Assembly: GCF_015223435.1 (NCBI RefSeq)
Contig: NZ_VHKO01000001.1
Location: 1 to 64,000 of the forward strand
From: Vibrio hibernica
GTDB lineage: Bacteria > Pseudomonadota > Gammaproteobacteria > Enterobacterales > Vibrionaceae
Direction of reading: 5' to 3'
DNA: 64,000 nt
This document shows, piece by piece, positions 1 through 7,865 of the stretch (position 1 is its first letter; every line of letters begins with the position of its first letter). A program made the translations under genes and the position numbers. The notes under the pieces were generated by a model. The model searched no databases, was not told where the DNA came from, and worked only from the letters and a program-made list of their open reading frames with translations.

Positions 1-291
1 ATCTACCGCTCGCCAAAGGTAATGTAACACGCCATTGATCTTAATAAAGACCTCATCCAGATACCAAGTATCTCCAAGCTGACTACGGCTCTTTTTTATT
101 TGATTGCAATACATTGATCCATACTTTTTGCACCACTGACGAATCGTTTCATAACTAACAACGATACTTCTGGCCGCAAGCAATTCTTCAATATCACGAA
201 AGCTAAGTGTAAATCGATGATAAAGCCAAACTGCGTGACTGATTATTTGGGCAGGATAACGATAACCTGCATAGATATTTAAATTTTTCAT
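1..291 (-). CDS. IS6-family transposase, N-terminal part
   Basis: This DDE transposase would catalyse replicative transposition of the IS. The 97 visible codons start at the ATG at 291 (MKNLNIYAGYRYP) and show the family's N-terminal helix-turn-helix region (FRDIEELLAARSIVVSYET, then IRQWCKKYG). The first catalytic Asp follows in the block DTWYLDEVFIKING. The reading frame is open to position 1, so the gene continues outside the window and I cannot tell whether it is intact. IS6 transposases are usually about 230 to 240 residues, so roughly 40 percent is seen here. The family call is secure; the exact IS name is not known to me. Confidence 0.9.
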   Translation of the reverse strand, partial: MKNLNIYAGYRYPAQIISHAVWLYHRFTLSFRDIEELLAARSIVVSYETIRQWCKKYGSMYCNQIKKSRSQLGDTWYLDEVFIKINGVLHYLWRAVD

Positions 292-340
292 CAGCAGATT
301 ATCGCACAATTGGTTGGGGGGTTGTTAAGTTGACAGTACC
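1..340 (-). mobile_element. IS6-family insertion sequence, partial (cut by left window edge)
   Basis: The segment carries the 5' end of an IS6-type transposase gene on the minus strand. It ends at about 340 in a sequence that reads GGTACTGTCAACTTAAC on the minus strand, which resembles the GGnnCTGTtGCAAA-type terminal inverted repeats of the IS6/IS26 family. Only one end is inside the window, so the second inverted repeat and the target duplication cannot be checked. The boundary at 340 is inferred from the terminal-repeat likeness. Confidence 0.75.
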
Positions 341-346
341 TAGCGG

Positions 347-376
347 ACCACCCAATCAGTGATTGGGTGGTTTTTT
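347..376 (+). terminator. Strong hairpin with T-tract next to the IS6 end
   Basis: A 12-bp perfect stem (ACCACCCAATCA and its complement, one-base loop) is followed by TTTTTT. It looks like a rho-independent terminator. It lies directly outside the IS6 end, so it may have ended transcription of a gene now replaced by the IS, or may belong to the start of the IS200-type element that follows. Confidence 0.6.
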
Positions 377-461
377 ATTAGTCTTCTGAAAAAATTAAAA
401 CCATCGGCTTTAGCCGGTCCGCTTTAGCTATAATACCTTAATAGGTATTCGGTTTTAAGAG

Positions 462-936
462 ATGGAATGTATTATCGATATGGTAGCCATACGGTTTTTA
501 TAATTCAGTATCATTTTGTTTTTGTTACTAAATATAGGTCTCAAGTTTTAAAAGGTGATGTTGGGCTGAAGGTCAGATAGTTGATCAGGCAAACATGTAA
601 TTCTTTTGAAATTGAGATTTTAAAAGGAGTCGTTAGTAAAGATCATGTTCATCTTTTAGTTTCAGCTCCCCCCGAATGTGACACCAAGTGGAATAATGAG
701 AAGGGTAAAGGGGGATCATCACCTAAACTATTTGAAAGTTTCCCCGATTTAAACAAGCGCAACTTGGGGCGTCATTTTTGGTCTAGAGGCTATTTTGTGT
801 CACATTTGGAGATGTAACCAAAGAAATAATTAAAGAGTATTTAGCCCATCATTTTGAGCCAAAAATCGACGATAAATACGGAAGCCGCGGCTTATATCTC
901 ATTTCTGAACCAACTGTGTCAGGGGATGAATATTGA
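462..936 (+). pseudogene. tnpA: Degraded IS200/IS605-family transposase (TnpA, Y1 type)
   Basis: Conceptual translation across frames gives a recognisable IS200-type single-strand transposase: YRYGSHTVFIIQYHFVFVTK, then ILKGVVSKDHVHLLVSAPP (the HUH motif HVH), then FPDLNKRNLGRHFWSRGYF and a tail ending EYLAHHFEP. The gene is dead. A TAG at 578 to 580 sits where a Glu codon is expected. Frame shifts occur near 670 (a run of C), near 710 (a run of G) and near 795 (a lost T). Short hairpins just upstream (GGCTTTAGCC near 399, and AATACCT with AGGTATT at 433 to 450) resemble the left-end hairpins of IS200 elements. No tnpB is present. Confidence 0.8.
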
Positions 937-957
937 AGTCGGCAACGAAACCCAGAG

Positions 958-1038
958 ATGAGCGATGCGATGAAAGCAATAGGAGTGAACCTGTTGCAGG
1001 GGTATCTCTTCCCCAAACCGGTGTCGGCTGCTTCCTGA
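958..1038 (+). pseudogene. Possible C-terminal remnant of an EAL-domain (c-di-GMP phosphodiesterase) gene
   Basis: The frame from ATG 958 to TGA 1036 to 1038 encodes MKAIGVNLLQGYLFPKPVSA near its end. The stretch GVNLLQGYLFPKP closely matches the final beta-strand and helix of EAL domains (typically ..LQGYLFAKP..), followed at once by a stop. Nothing upstream continues the domain, because the IS200 remnant intervenes. I read it as a scrap left by deletion or IS activity. The match is short, so the call is tentative. Confidence 0.35.
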
Positions 1039-1140
1039 AAATTTGCTAATTTAGCTTTTAACTGGGCCACGCCTTCTATTATAGGGGGGCTCGAATTAGT
1101 TATGTTATTACTAAGCAAGCATTAGTGATGGTCATAATTT

Positions 1141-1159
1141 GGGGAAAACGAGCGTTAAT
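1141..1159 (-). repeat. Inverted copy of the GACGCTCG repeat
   Basis: GGGGAAAACGAGCGTTAAT is the near-complement of the motif at 1235 to 1254 (two extra A in the latter). The pair forms an inverted repeat with about 75 bp between the arms. A third, more diverged copy lies at 7289. Confidence 0.5.
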
Positions 1160-1234
1160 GGTGTAGCTTTAACAGACAAATAGAGTAAGATCTCTATCTA
1201 GCGTTGTTCCCAAATCGGCTCAGTTAGTAAAAAT

Positions 1235-1262
1235 ATTGACGCTCGTTTTTTCCCGGAAGCAA
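1235..1262 (+). repeat. Repeat copy 1 flanking the uhp locus
   Basis: ATTGACGCTCGTTTTTTCCC followed by GGAAGCAAGC. It aligns over about 28 bases with the copy at 7289 to 7318 (same order, same orientation). The two direct copies enclose uhpCBA, uhpT and the 75-codon gene, about 6 kb in all. Nothing recognisable as a gene is seen in 1039 to 1433 apart from this repeat and its inverted partner. Confidence 0.5.
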
Positions 1263-1433
1263 GCACCAATAGCCCACGCTCACACTCTCCCATTTGAAAG
1301 CATGGCAGCAGTCTTTCTTTCGGTCCATGCTAGGTTATAAACCGACAAATTGGCGGCTAATATTCATCAGTCGCTAAACTACAGAAAATTATTGGTATGC
1401 GGGGTTAATTGGGCTCTTGCGCATGACGTATAC

Positions 1434-2810
1434 TCAATAATAATTGCCTGGATAATTGGCACTTTTTAGTTCTTCTGGTTGTTGTGCTAAATCGTTAATA
1501 TTTGAAGATTGCGCTTTTAAGAAAGGTAATAAGAGTAAACCAATTACTGCTGACGCACAGGAAATAACTGTAAAGAATCCCGTCCAATGGTATTGTTCCA
1601 TGATCAACGCTAGGGGATAACCTGCTAACGCAGCGCCCATATAGGCGAACAAGCCCACAAATCCGGTTGCAGCTCCTACTGAATCTTTATGTGAACATTC
1701 TGCTGCTGCCATACCAATTAGCATTTGTGGTCCAAAAACAAAAAAACCGATGGCAAAGAGACAAGCCGCCTGTAGAATAAAGCCGGTCATTGGCATTAAC
1801 CAAAGAGCAGAAACGGCTAAAAAAATACCGATTGAAAAAATCAAATTCATTGGCCCTCGATTACCACGGAAAATGATATCTGATCCCCAACCTGCAACCA
1901 AAGAACCAATAAAGCCGCCAACTTCAAACAATGATAATGCGGCATTAGCTGTAATTAAACTGTAATTATGCTGCTCGGTCAGGTATAAGTTTCCCCAGTC
2001 ATTAATTGCTGTGCGGACGATATAGACTAAAACATAGCTGAATGCCAGCAACCAGATGTATTTGTTTTTTAATACATACCTTTTTAGTATTTCGCTACTG
2101 CTCAGACCTAAACCTTCATTTTCCTGAGTAAGTTCCAGTGCATCTTTTTGCCACTGTCCAACTGTTGGCAACCCCAGTGTTACGGGCTTATCTCGGAGTC
2201 GCCAACAAAGGAATAAACCGGCTAATACAGCTAAGATACCTGGAATAATAAACCCGTAACGCCAGCTATAATGCAGGGTTACATATCCCACTAGTAATGG
2301 AATTAATGCGCCTCCCACATTATGTGCGGTATTCCATAATGACCACCAAAAGCCACGTTCCGAACGGGAATACCAAGTGGTTAGTAATTTAGAGCAAGGG
2401 GGCCAACCCCAGCCTTGAAACAATGCATTTAACATCCATAATGTTGTAAGCATAATTACACTACTGGAAAAACCAAATAAGATGTTGATGATGCCAGTCA
2501 TAATCAGTCCTATCCCCATAAAATAGCGAGGATTTGAGTGATCTGATACAATACCTGAGAAGAATTTAGAACAGCCGTAAGTAATGTAAAACAGGGTACC
2601 CATCATACCGATGTCCGCTTTATCTAATCCAAGATTGGCAATCATCTCAGGCATTGCGTAGCTTAAATTTTTCCGTGTAAGGAAAAACACTGCATAGCCA
2701 ATATACATGGTAACCATGATATGGAAACGCCAGTACTTATAGATCGCGGCTATCTGGTTTGGATCATCAATTATTCGGGTATTTTGTTCGGATTTTAAAA
2801 AATTGATCAT
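1434..2810 (-). CDS. uhpC: UhpC, hexose-phosphate sensor (MFS/OPA family)
   Basis: Inner-membrane receptor that senses external glucose-6-phosphate and activates the kinase UhpB; it is itself a transporter homologue. The 458-residue product has about 12 membrane segments and the organophosphate:Pi antiporter signature region (YGCSKFFSGIVSDHSNPRYF, then MLNALFQGWGWPPCSKLLT, and SLWNTAHNVGGALIP). It differs from the UhpT paralogue at 5229, and its placement straight after uhpB supports UhpC rather than a second transporter. It begins 49 bp after the uhpB stop and is the last gene of the uhpABC operon. Length fits the family (about 440). Confidence 0.9.
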   Translation of the reverse strand: MINFLKSEQNTRIIDDPNQIAAIYKYWRFHIMVTMYIGYAVFFLTRKNLSYAMPEMIANLGLDKADIGMMGTLFYITYGCSKFFSGIVSDHSNPRYFMGIGLIMTGIINILFGFSSSVIMLTTLWMLNALFQGWGWPPCSKLLTTWYSRSERGFWWSLWNTAHNVGGALIPLLVGYVTLHYSWRYGFIIPGILAVLAGLFLCWRLRDKPVTLGLPTVGQWQKDALELTQENEGLGLSSSEILKRYVLKNKYIWLLAFSYVLVYIVRTAINDWGNLYLTEQHNYSLITANAALSLFEVGGFIGSLVAGWGSDIIFRGNRGPMNLIFSIGIFLAVSALWLMPMTGFILQAACLFAIGFFVFGPQMLIGMAAAECSHKDSVGAATGFVGLFAYMGAALAGYPLALIMEQYHWTGFFTVISCASAVIGLLLLPFLKAQSSNINDLAQQPEELKSANYPGNYY

Positions 2811-2859
2811 TAATTTAGGTCTTCATATTTAATAAATAACGGTATAAGGGGGCTTGCTA

Positions 2860-4371
2860 TCACAGCATAGGTAAAACTATCTGTAATTCTGTTCCTGGCT
2901 GTTTGCTGTCGGACTGAGTGATAAGTATGAATTGACCGCCTAATACCTGAACACGTTCACGCATTCCACGCAGGCCGAATCCTGCCAGAGTATATTCCTG
3001 TTTAAAACCAACACCATTATCTTTCACTGTTAGATGTGCTTCCTGCTTAAAGGTAAGCGTAATCGTTGCTTCAGTGGCTTGTGCGTATTTGATCATATTA
3101 TTTAACGCTTCCTGACAGATTCGGTACAATGTGACATTAGTGGCATCGCTTAGCTCGGCAGGAATCTGCCGCAGTTCATTCCATATAACGGTAGTTTTTA
3201 TCCCGTTTGCTTCGCACTCTAACTCCCGCACTAATTGATGAATCGCTTCTTGTAGGCCAAGATCATCCAATGTTTTAGGGCGCAGGCGGGTAAGCAGACC
3301 TTTGGTTGTGTCGTAAATATTCAATGATAGCGTTTCTATAATTGATGCACATCTCTCGCTCATCGGCGTGTTTTCAACCCGCTGAAGGATGCTTGCCTGG
3401 GTGCGGATGGCGGTAATGTTCTGTCCTATTTCATCGTGTAATTCACGGGCAATATCGCGACGAACAGACTCTTCCGCTTTCACCAATTGACGAGATAAAC
3501 TGTGATTTCTAAGCAATTCATGACGTAGTTTGTGATTTAATTCGCGCTGCCGTTGGATCCCCATACCCAGTAATATTCCTGTTAAGCTTTGTGCCGAAAG
3601 AGACAGTAATAAATCTGTTATTTCGATATAGCTAACGCCATTCCGCGCAACGATTAAAGCAATACTATTAAGCAGCGTACCTAACAAAGCGCCTTTCCAG
3701 CCATAACGAAAAGCGAGCACAATAATGGGTATTGCTAAACAAAATGGTGCGAATCTCCGTAATTCATTGGGTAAGTAGAGTTGTATAATAATATTGAGGG
3801 AAAATAATATGACGTAAAATAGGATATGGCGGCTACGAAATTCAACGGGGCGAGCCACCAGATCGACGGTTAACGGGATCCAGATATTCTGAAACAGATA
3901 GCTCCAGATTAAATAACAACTGGGTACCAACATTAAGCCGCCAGTGATACTTACCAGAAAGATCATCCAAGCTGAAGTTAGCGGGTTTCCAATGATGAGT
4001 GTATTGATTGCTGCGGTAAGTAATATTATCACCGCCATTACACATAGTCCGCGCCATTGCGAACCGTAATAGTATTTTTGTGCAAACCATAAAATAGGCA
4101 CACTAATAACGCTGGCGAGAATGACGGAAAACCATTGTGGTTTATCGAGTAAAATGGCTAATGAAATCATCAACCACCATTCAGCCCCATATACAGCCGG
4201 CCAAAAACGTTTAGGCGTGTGTAAAGTGATACCAAGGCGCAGTGCAAAAGGGAAAAATAGAATAGCCAGTTCTGCTTCTAAAATAAAATAATAGGAAAGT
4301 ACCCATAGGCAAAACCAACTGCAAGAAACTAGCAACCAACCACACAGTGATGTTATCCAGTAATTACGCAT
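2860..4371 (-). CDS. uhpB: UhpB, membrane sensor histidine kinase
   Basis: Sensor kinase that phosphorylates UhpA in response to UhpC. The first 280 residues or so are membrane-spanning (MASE1-like). They are followed by a HisKA_3-type dimerisation/phosphoacceptor helix with His312 in DIARELHDEIGQNITAIRTQ, and a C-terminal HATPase domain (N-box LYRICQEALNNMIKYAQA, G1 VKDNGVGF, G2 GFGLRGMRERV). At 503 residues it is full length (E. coli UhpB is about 500). Its ATG overlaps the uhpA stop by one base (TAATG), so translation is probably coupled. Confidence 0.93.
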   Translation of the reverse strand: MRNYWITSLCGWLLVSCSWFCLWVLSYYFILEAELAILFFPFALRLGITLHTPKRFWPAVYGAEWWLMISLAILLDKPQWFSVILASVISVPILWFAQKYYYGSQWRGLCVMAVIILLTAAINTLIIGNPLTSAWMIFLVSITGGLMLVPSCYLIWSYLFQNIWIPLTVDLVARPVEFRSRHILFYVILFSLNIIIQLYLPNELRRFAPFCLAIPIIVLAFRYGWKGALLGTLLNSIALIVARNGVSYIEITDLLLSLSAQSLTGILLGMGIQRQRELNHKLRHELLRNHSLSRQLVKAEESVRRDIARELHDEIGQNITAIRTQASILQRVENTPMSERCASIIETLSLNIYDTTKGLLTRLRPKTLDDLGLQEAIHQLVRELECEANGIKTTVIWNELRQIPAELSDATNVTLYRICQEALNNMIKYAQATEATITLTFKQEAHLTVKDNGVGFKQEYTLAGFGLRGMRERVQVLGGQFILITQSDSKQPGTELQIVLPML

Positions 4372-4979
4372 TACAGAGTTGTGCTTTCAAAATGCTTTGC
4401 CAGCTCAACATTATTTTTAACGTTTAACTTATCCATTGCATTCGCTCGATGCACATGAACAGTCTTATGGCTTAAACCCAAGCGTACAGCAACCTCTTTT
4501 ACATCTAGACCGAGTGCTAACATCTCTCCAACCTGTTGCTCGCGTTTGGTCAATTGCGTAAGTGATTTACGAAGATGGACAGGGCTTACCAGTTTCATGG
4601 TTATATCGGGAGTTAAGTAACAACCACCACTATTAACGGTGCGCACCGCCTGCACTAATTCATCAGGGCTACAGCGCTTGGTTAAATAGCCACGTGCGCC
4701 AGATTCAAGTGATTTTTCCACAATAGCCACGGAATCATGAACACTGAGCATGATACAAGCGATACCTGCTGGAATATCTTCCAACAAACATAGGCCACTC
4801 TCATCGGGCATGGAAATATCAATAATGCAGACATCTGCTTGTGAGTTTGATAAACCTTTGCGGGCTTCGGCCACTGATGCAAACTCGCCAACAATCTGTA
4901 TATCTGATTCTAGTGATAATAGTTGGGAGAATCCCGAACGAACGATGATGTGATCATCAACTAATGCGACGTTGATCAA
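4371..4979 (-). CDS. uhpA: UhpA, response regulator of hexose-phosphate uptake
   Basis: NarL/FixJ-type activator that, when phosphorylated by UhpB, turns on uhpT. The receiver domain has the acidic pair D8/D9 (ALVDDH) and the phosphoacceptor Asp54 in [11 protein letters not shown]. The LuxR-type HTH lies at about residues 142 to 195 ([16 protein letters not shown], then [18 protein letters not shown]). The 202-residue length is typical. First gene of uhpABC, coupled to uhpB through TAATG. The 249 bp between it and uhpT contain the uhpT terminator and presumably the uhpA promoter. Confidence 0.93.
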   Translation of the reverse strand: MINVALVDDHIIVRSGFSQLLSLESDIQIVGEFASVAEARKGLSNSQADVCIIDISMPDESGLCLLEDIPAGIACIMLSVHDSVAIVEKSLESGARGYLTKRCSPDELVQAVRTVNSGGCYLTPDITMKLVSPVHLRKSLTQLTKREQQVGEMLALGLDVKEVAVRLGLSHKTVHVHRANAMDKLNVKNNVELAKHFESTTL

Positions 4980-5164
4980 TTTGAGAGCTCCAATGTGGCG
5001 ATTGTTCGAAGATGGTTAAGTCCAAAAGGAAAAATGTAGTAGCACTAAAAAAGCCCATTACTGATTTTAATTTTTTCACAAAAAAGCATCTGAGTCATCC
5101 ACATAAACATGTTAATTTATAAAAGAAAGAAAGGATGGATAAAATAGAGGTTGCTTTAGATAAA

Positions 5165-5197
5165 ATAAATAGCCACCTTGTTAGATGGCTATTTATT
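5165..5197 (-). terminator. Terminator behind uhpT
   Basis: On the minus strand AAATAGCCA, a loop of about ten bases and TGGCTATTT, followed by ATTTTATC. It lies about 30 bp after the uhpT stop and separates uhpT from uhpA, so uhpABC most likely has its own promoter within 4980 to 5160. Confidence 0.7.
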
Positions 5198-5228
5198 ATG
5201 ATTAGATGGAATCGTTTGCCAACTTCAG

Positions 5229-6608
5229 TTATCGTTGGATACGTTTTCCGTGACGGATTTTTTTCTCTTCAGCGATAGCAACTAAAAGCAATAAACCGAT
5301 GCAAGCAAATGCTGCTGTATTGAGTGCTGCGAAAGTACCTGCCCAACCTGTTAGACCGAAGATAGGAGTCCCATCTGCAATCATACCTAAGCCTAGTTTT
5401 GCGAAGCTATCACCAATCAGGTAAGCAAATGTACCTTTAACACCATCGGCAACGCTGATCGCTTTTTTAGGGACGAAACCAACAGCAGCAACACCAATCA
5501 GTAGTTGTGGACCAAATACAAGGAAACCAAGTGTAAATAATGAACCAAGGTACATATACTCATTGGTCGCGTGCTGGTAAAACTGCAATGTAAAGATAAT
5601 TAACACTAGCGATACACAAGCTACGATTGCACGTCGACCATTGGCGAGATCTGATAGATAACCCCACATCAGCGTACCGACCAGCGCACCGACCTCAAAG
5701 AAAGTAAAACCAGTAATTGCAGTTTCTTTTGAGAAACCAAGTACTTGGTAAGCATAAACAGTAGACCATTGATCAATACCGATACGTATAATGTATAGGA
5801 AGATATTAGCAAAACATAACAGCCAAATAACTTTGTTTTTAAGCACGTATTTAACAAAGATTTCGCGCTTAGTCATTTTATTCTCTTCAGCTTCAATATC
5901 TTCGCTGCTGACTTCCTCATTAAAGAGTTCTTCAACACTACCCAAGCCGTACGCTTCAGGTGAATCGTTACCAAAACGTAAACCAATAAAACCAACAATA
6001 ATGGCAATGATTGACGGGAAAATGAACATGCCGATAACGTGACCGCCAAATAGATAGTTGGCACCAAATAAGGCGACACCGGCGGCGGCGGCGCCACCTA
6101 CGTTGTGGGACATATTCCATAAACCAAGGTATGATCCACGCTTATTGCGAGGAGTCCACTTGGTGATGGTCGAATAACTTGACGGACCACCAGTACTTTG
6201 GAAGAAACCGCTTAACCCATAGAAAGCCATCATTAAAAATATGCTAACACCAGAGCCACCCATACTGATACTAAAACCGATCATCGCAATTCCCGATAGA
6301 ATCAGCATAAATGGTAGAAACTGTTTGGTATTTTTGCCATCGGCATAATAAGAAACAACAGTCTTACCGATACCATAAGCGATAGAGAAACCCAGACCAA
6401 TTAAACCAAGATCTGTCATTGACAAACCATAAGTCGAGATCATGTCGTTTTGTGCAACATTAAAATTCTTACGAATTAAATACATTGCCATATAACCAAT
6501 AAATACAACTAAGTAAGATTGAATGAAGGGCCTAAACCACATTTTACGACGAACTTCGACGGGTAGATCAAGCGTTGGCTTTCTGACCTGTTGCAACAAC
6601 TTAAACAT
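5229..6608 (-). CDS. uhpT: UhpT, hexose-6-phosphate:phosphate antiporter
   Basis: Inner-membrane OPA-family antiporter that exchanges sugar phosphates (glucose-6-P and others) for phosphate; in many bacteria it is also the entry route of fosfomycin. The 459 residues show about 12 membrane spans and the family blocks [36 protein letters not shown] and [16 protein letters not shown]. Unlike E. coli, where uhpT follows uhpC, here uhpT lies upstream of uhpABC with its own terminator. Upstream DNA carries a palindrome and a CRP-like site in the arrangement expected for this promoter. Confidence 0.93.
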   Translation of the reverse strand: MFKLLQQVRKPTLDLPVEVRRKMWFRPFIQSYLVVFIGYMAMYLIRKNFNVAQNDMISTYGLSMTDLGLIGLGFSIAYGIGKTVVSYYADGKNTKQFLPFMLILSGIAMIGFSISMGGSGVSIFLMMAFYGLSGFFQSTGGPSSYSTITKWTPRNKRGSYLGLWNMSHNVGGAAAAGVALFGANYLFGGHVIGMFIFPSIIAIIVGFIGLRFGNDSPEAYGLGSVEELFNEEVSSEDIEAEENKMTKREIFVKYVLKNKVIWLLCFANIFLYIIRIGIDQWSTVYAYQVLGFSKETAITGFTFFEVGALVGTLMWGYLSDLANGRRAIVACVSLVLIIFTLQFYQHATNEYMYLGSLFTLGFLVFGPQLLIGVAAVGFVPKKAISVADGVKGTFAYLIGDSFAKLGLGMIADGTPIFGLTGWAGTFAALNTAAFACIGLLLLVAIAEEKKIRHGKRIQR

Positions 6609-6791
6609 AGAAAATCCTCAATAAATTTATTAAAAAATAGATGCTTACAGAGTGCCATAGACTTAACAATTGGACTCAGTAAACGGGGGGGGTATTACCT
6701 TCGACATGTTTAGCCGTTTAGGTGATTTACAATATATTGCGGACTTTAAAGTGTATATTTACAACTGGATTGAGAAGGTTGCTTAGAGTGG

Positions 6792-6808
6792 TTAGGAAAA
6801 ATTCCTAG
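6792..6808. promoter_or_regulatory. Palindrome upstream of uhpT, candidate UhpA operator
   Basis: TTAGGAAAAATTCCTAG is a near-perfect inverted repeat about 190 bp upstream of the uhpT start. Its centre is about 40 bp from the CRP-like site at 6832, similar to the spacing between UhpA and CRP sites at E. coli uhpT (known from that system). Function here is inferred. The rest of 6609 to 6997 holds no gene that I can see. Confidence 0.4.
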
Positions 6809-6831
6809 TTTCAGCGCTTATGTTTTAAAAG

Positions 6832-6847
6832 CGTGAAAGTAATCACA
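6832..6847. promoter_or_regulatory. CRP-like binding site upstream of uhpT
   Basis: CGTGAAAGTAATCACA differs from TGTGA-N6-TCACA by one base in the outer positions. uhpT transcription depends on CRP in E. coli, so catabolite control of this uhpT is plausible. Confidence 0.5.
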
Positions 6848-6997
6848 ATTTTGTTGGGGAGTACATAATGAGAATATTTTTCTAGGGCAAGATATTAGCC
6901 ATTTACGATGCTAATTTAGCAGCGTAGTTCGATAGGGCAACGCAGAATGCGATCAGAAAGTAAATGCTATTATATATCCCGTTATAAAGGGAATTTT

Positions 6998-7225
6998 ATG
7001 TATTTGGATCAATTGCAATATGGACTGAAACAGCCCGTTTGTCGTTTAAAATTTAATGGTCAAATCGATGATTGGGAATTTGCTATCTTTAAATGGAGTA
7101 ATGACGCTTACGATCCAAAGGAAATGTTTTTTCCAGGGAGTGAGTGTGTGGATGGTACAATTGAAGGGGCGATGATTGAAGGGGCGATCGAAGCTGGGAT
7201 TCTTGCTTATCCTGAATTAATTTAA
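6998..7225 (+). CDS. Small conserved-looking protein of unknown function
   Basis: A 75-residue acidic protein (MYLDQLQYGLKQPV, then WEFAIFKWSNDAYDPKEMFF, C-terminal GTIEGAMIEGAIEAG). I chose the ATG at 6998 because AAAGGG lies 7 bases upstream; a longer frame from 6947 exists but has no ribosome site. No signal peptide or membrane segment. Two near-identical hexads at the end (GAMIEG, GAIEAG) suggest a small internal duplication. I do not recognise a domain. It stands alone between uhpT and the recombinase module, just left of repeat copy 2. Confidence 0.65.
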   Translation: MYLDQLQYGLKQPVCRLKFNGQIDDWEFAIFKWSNDAYDPKEMFFPGSECVDGTIEGAMIEGAIEAGILAYPELI

Positions 7226-7288
7226 TAACTATATTGAAAAAATAGCAGAGTAATAATGTATCACTTTTTCTGATCTTTTAGTGAACGT

Positions 7289-7318
7289 ATTACGCTCGCT
7301 ATTTCCCGAAAGCAAGCG
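7289..7318 (+). repeat. Repeat copy 2, right of the uhp segment
   Basis: ATTACGCTCGCTATTTCCC followed by GAAAGCAAGCGT, aligning with copy 1 at 1235 to 1262. This copy can fold on itself (ACGCTCGC against GCAAGCGT). The surrounding 7226 to 7487 shows no gene. Confidence 0.5.
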
Positions 7319-7487
7319 TCATAATGGGGATTTATTTTTAACTTTTTGAGTCGCCATGTGGCCAAAGCGATACTGCTTTTTAGTTTAAAATTGGAACAAA
7401 AACGTGGGCGCCTTTGTTGATATGGCTATAAAAATATTACCTGTTTGACTTACCCAGAACAGGCATAGAGGCTTCAATAATTAGCAT

Positions 7488-7738
7488 TTATATCGGGCTA
7501 AAAACTTCAATTAGTTTTTCTCTAAATCCACCGAAATTTTCTAGATAAGCTGGGGTATGAGATTTTTCATTTTTACTATTTATACTGCTGAGCATATCCA
7601 CAAAAGATGAATCATCGAGTAGTGAATTAATGTACTAGGTAAAGCATTAAACGCATCTTTATGGAGATAAATGGCATCTGGTAAGTGTTTGCCTACCTTA
7701 ATTTGAGAGACTAGTTTAATAAAGAGCTCTTCATTCAT
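7488..7738 (-). pseudogene. Broken N-terminal fragment resembling DNA-phosphorothioation-associated methyltransferase
   Basis: From ATG 7738 the frame reads MNEELFIKLVSQIKVGKHLP, then DAIYLHKDAFNALP. After a frame change near 7637 it continues INSLLDDSSFVDMLSSI and ends FREKLIEVFSPI at a TAA (7488). The block VGKHLPDAIYLHKDA is like the start of the putative methyltransferases that accompany dnd (phosphorothioation) genes, as I remember that family. Only about 80 of several hundred residues remain and they are out of frame, so it is a remnant. It lies just downstream of the recombinase operon and may be leftover defence cargo of the island. Confidence 0.4.
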
Positions 7739-7865
7739 TATCTTAGACTCGATTGATATGTTTTGATAATGGTATCAAATGATGTTTGTAATGCACAATT
7801 ATACTTTGAAAATAAATTTATTTTACATTAAGAAATAAAATAGAGAGTGACGAGAGTAATCCTCC

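Noticed and set aside
849..1118. Open frame of 89 codons on the minus strand opposite the IS200 and EAL remnants.
   Set aside because: Low-complexity translation without domain, no ribosome site; it is the shadow of the plus-strand remnants.
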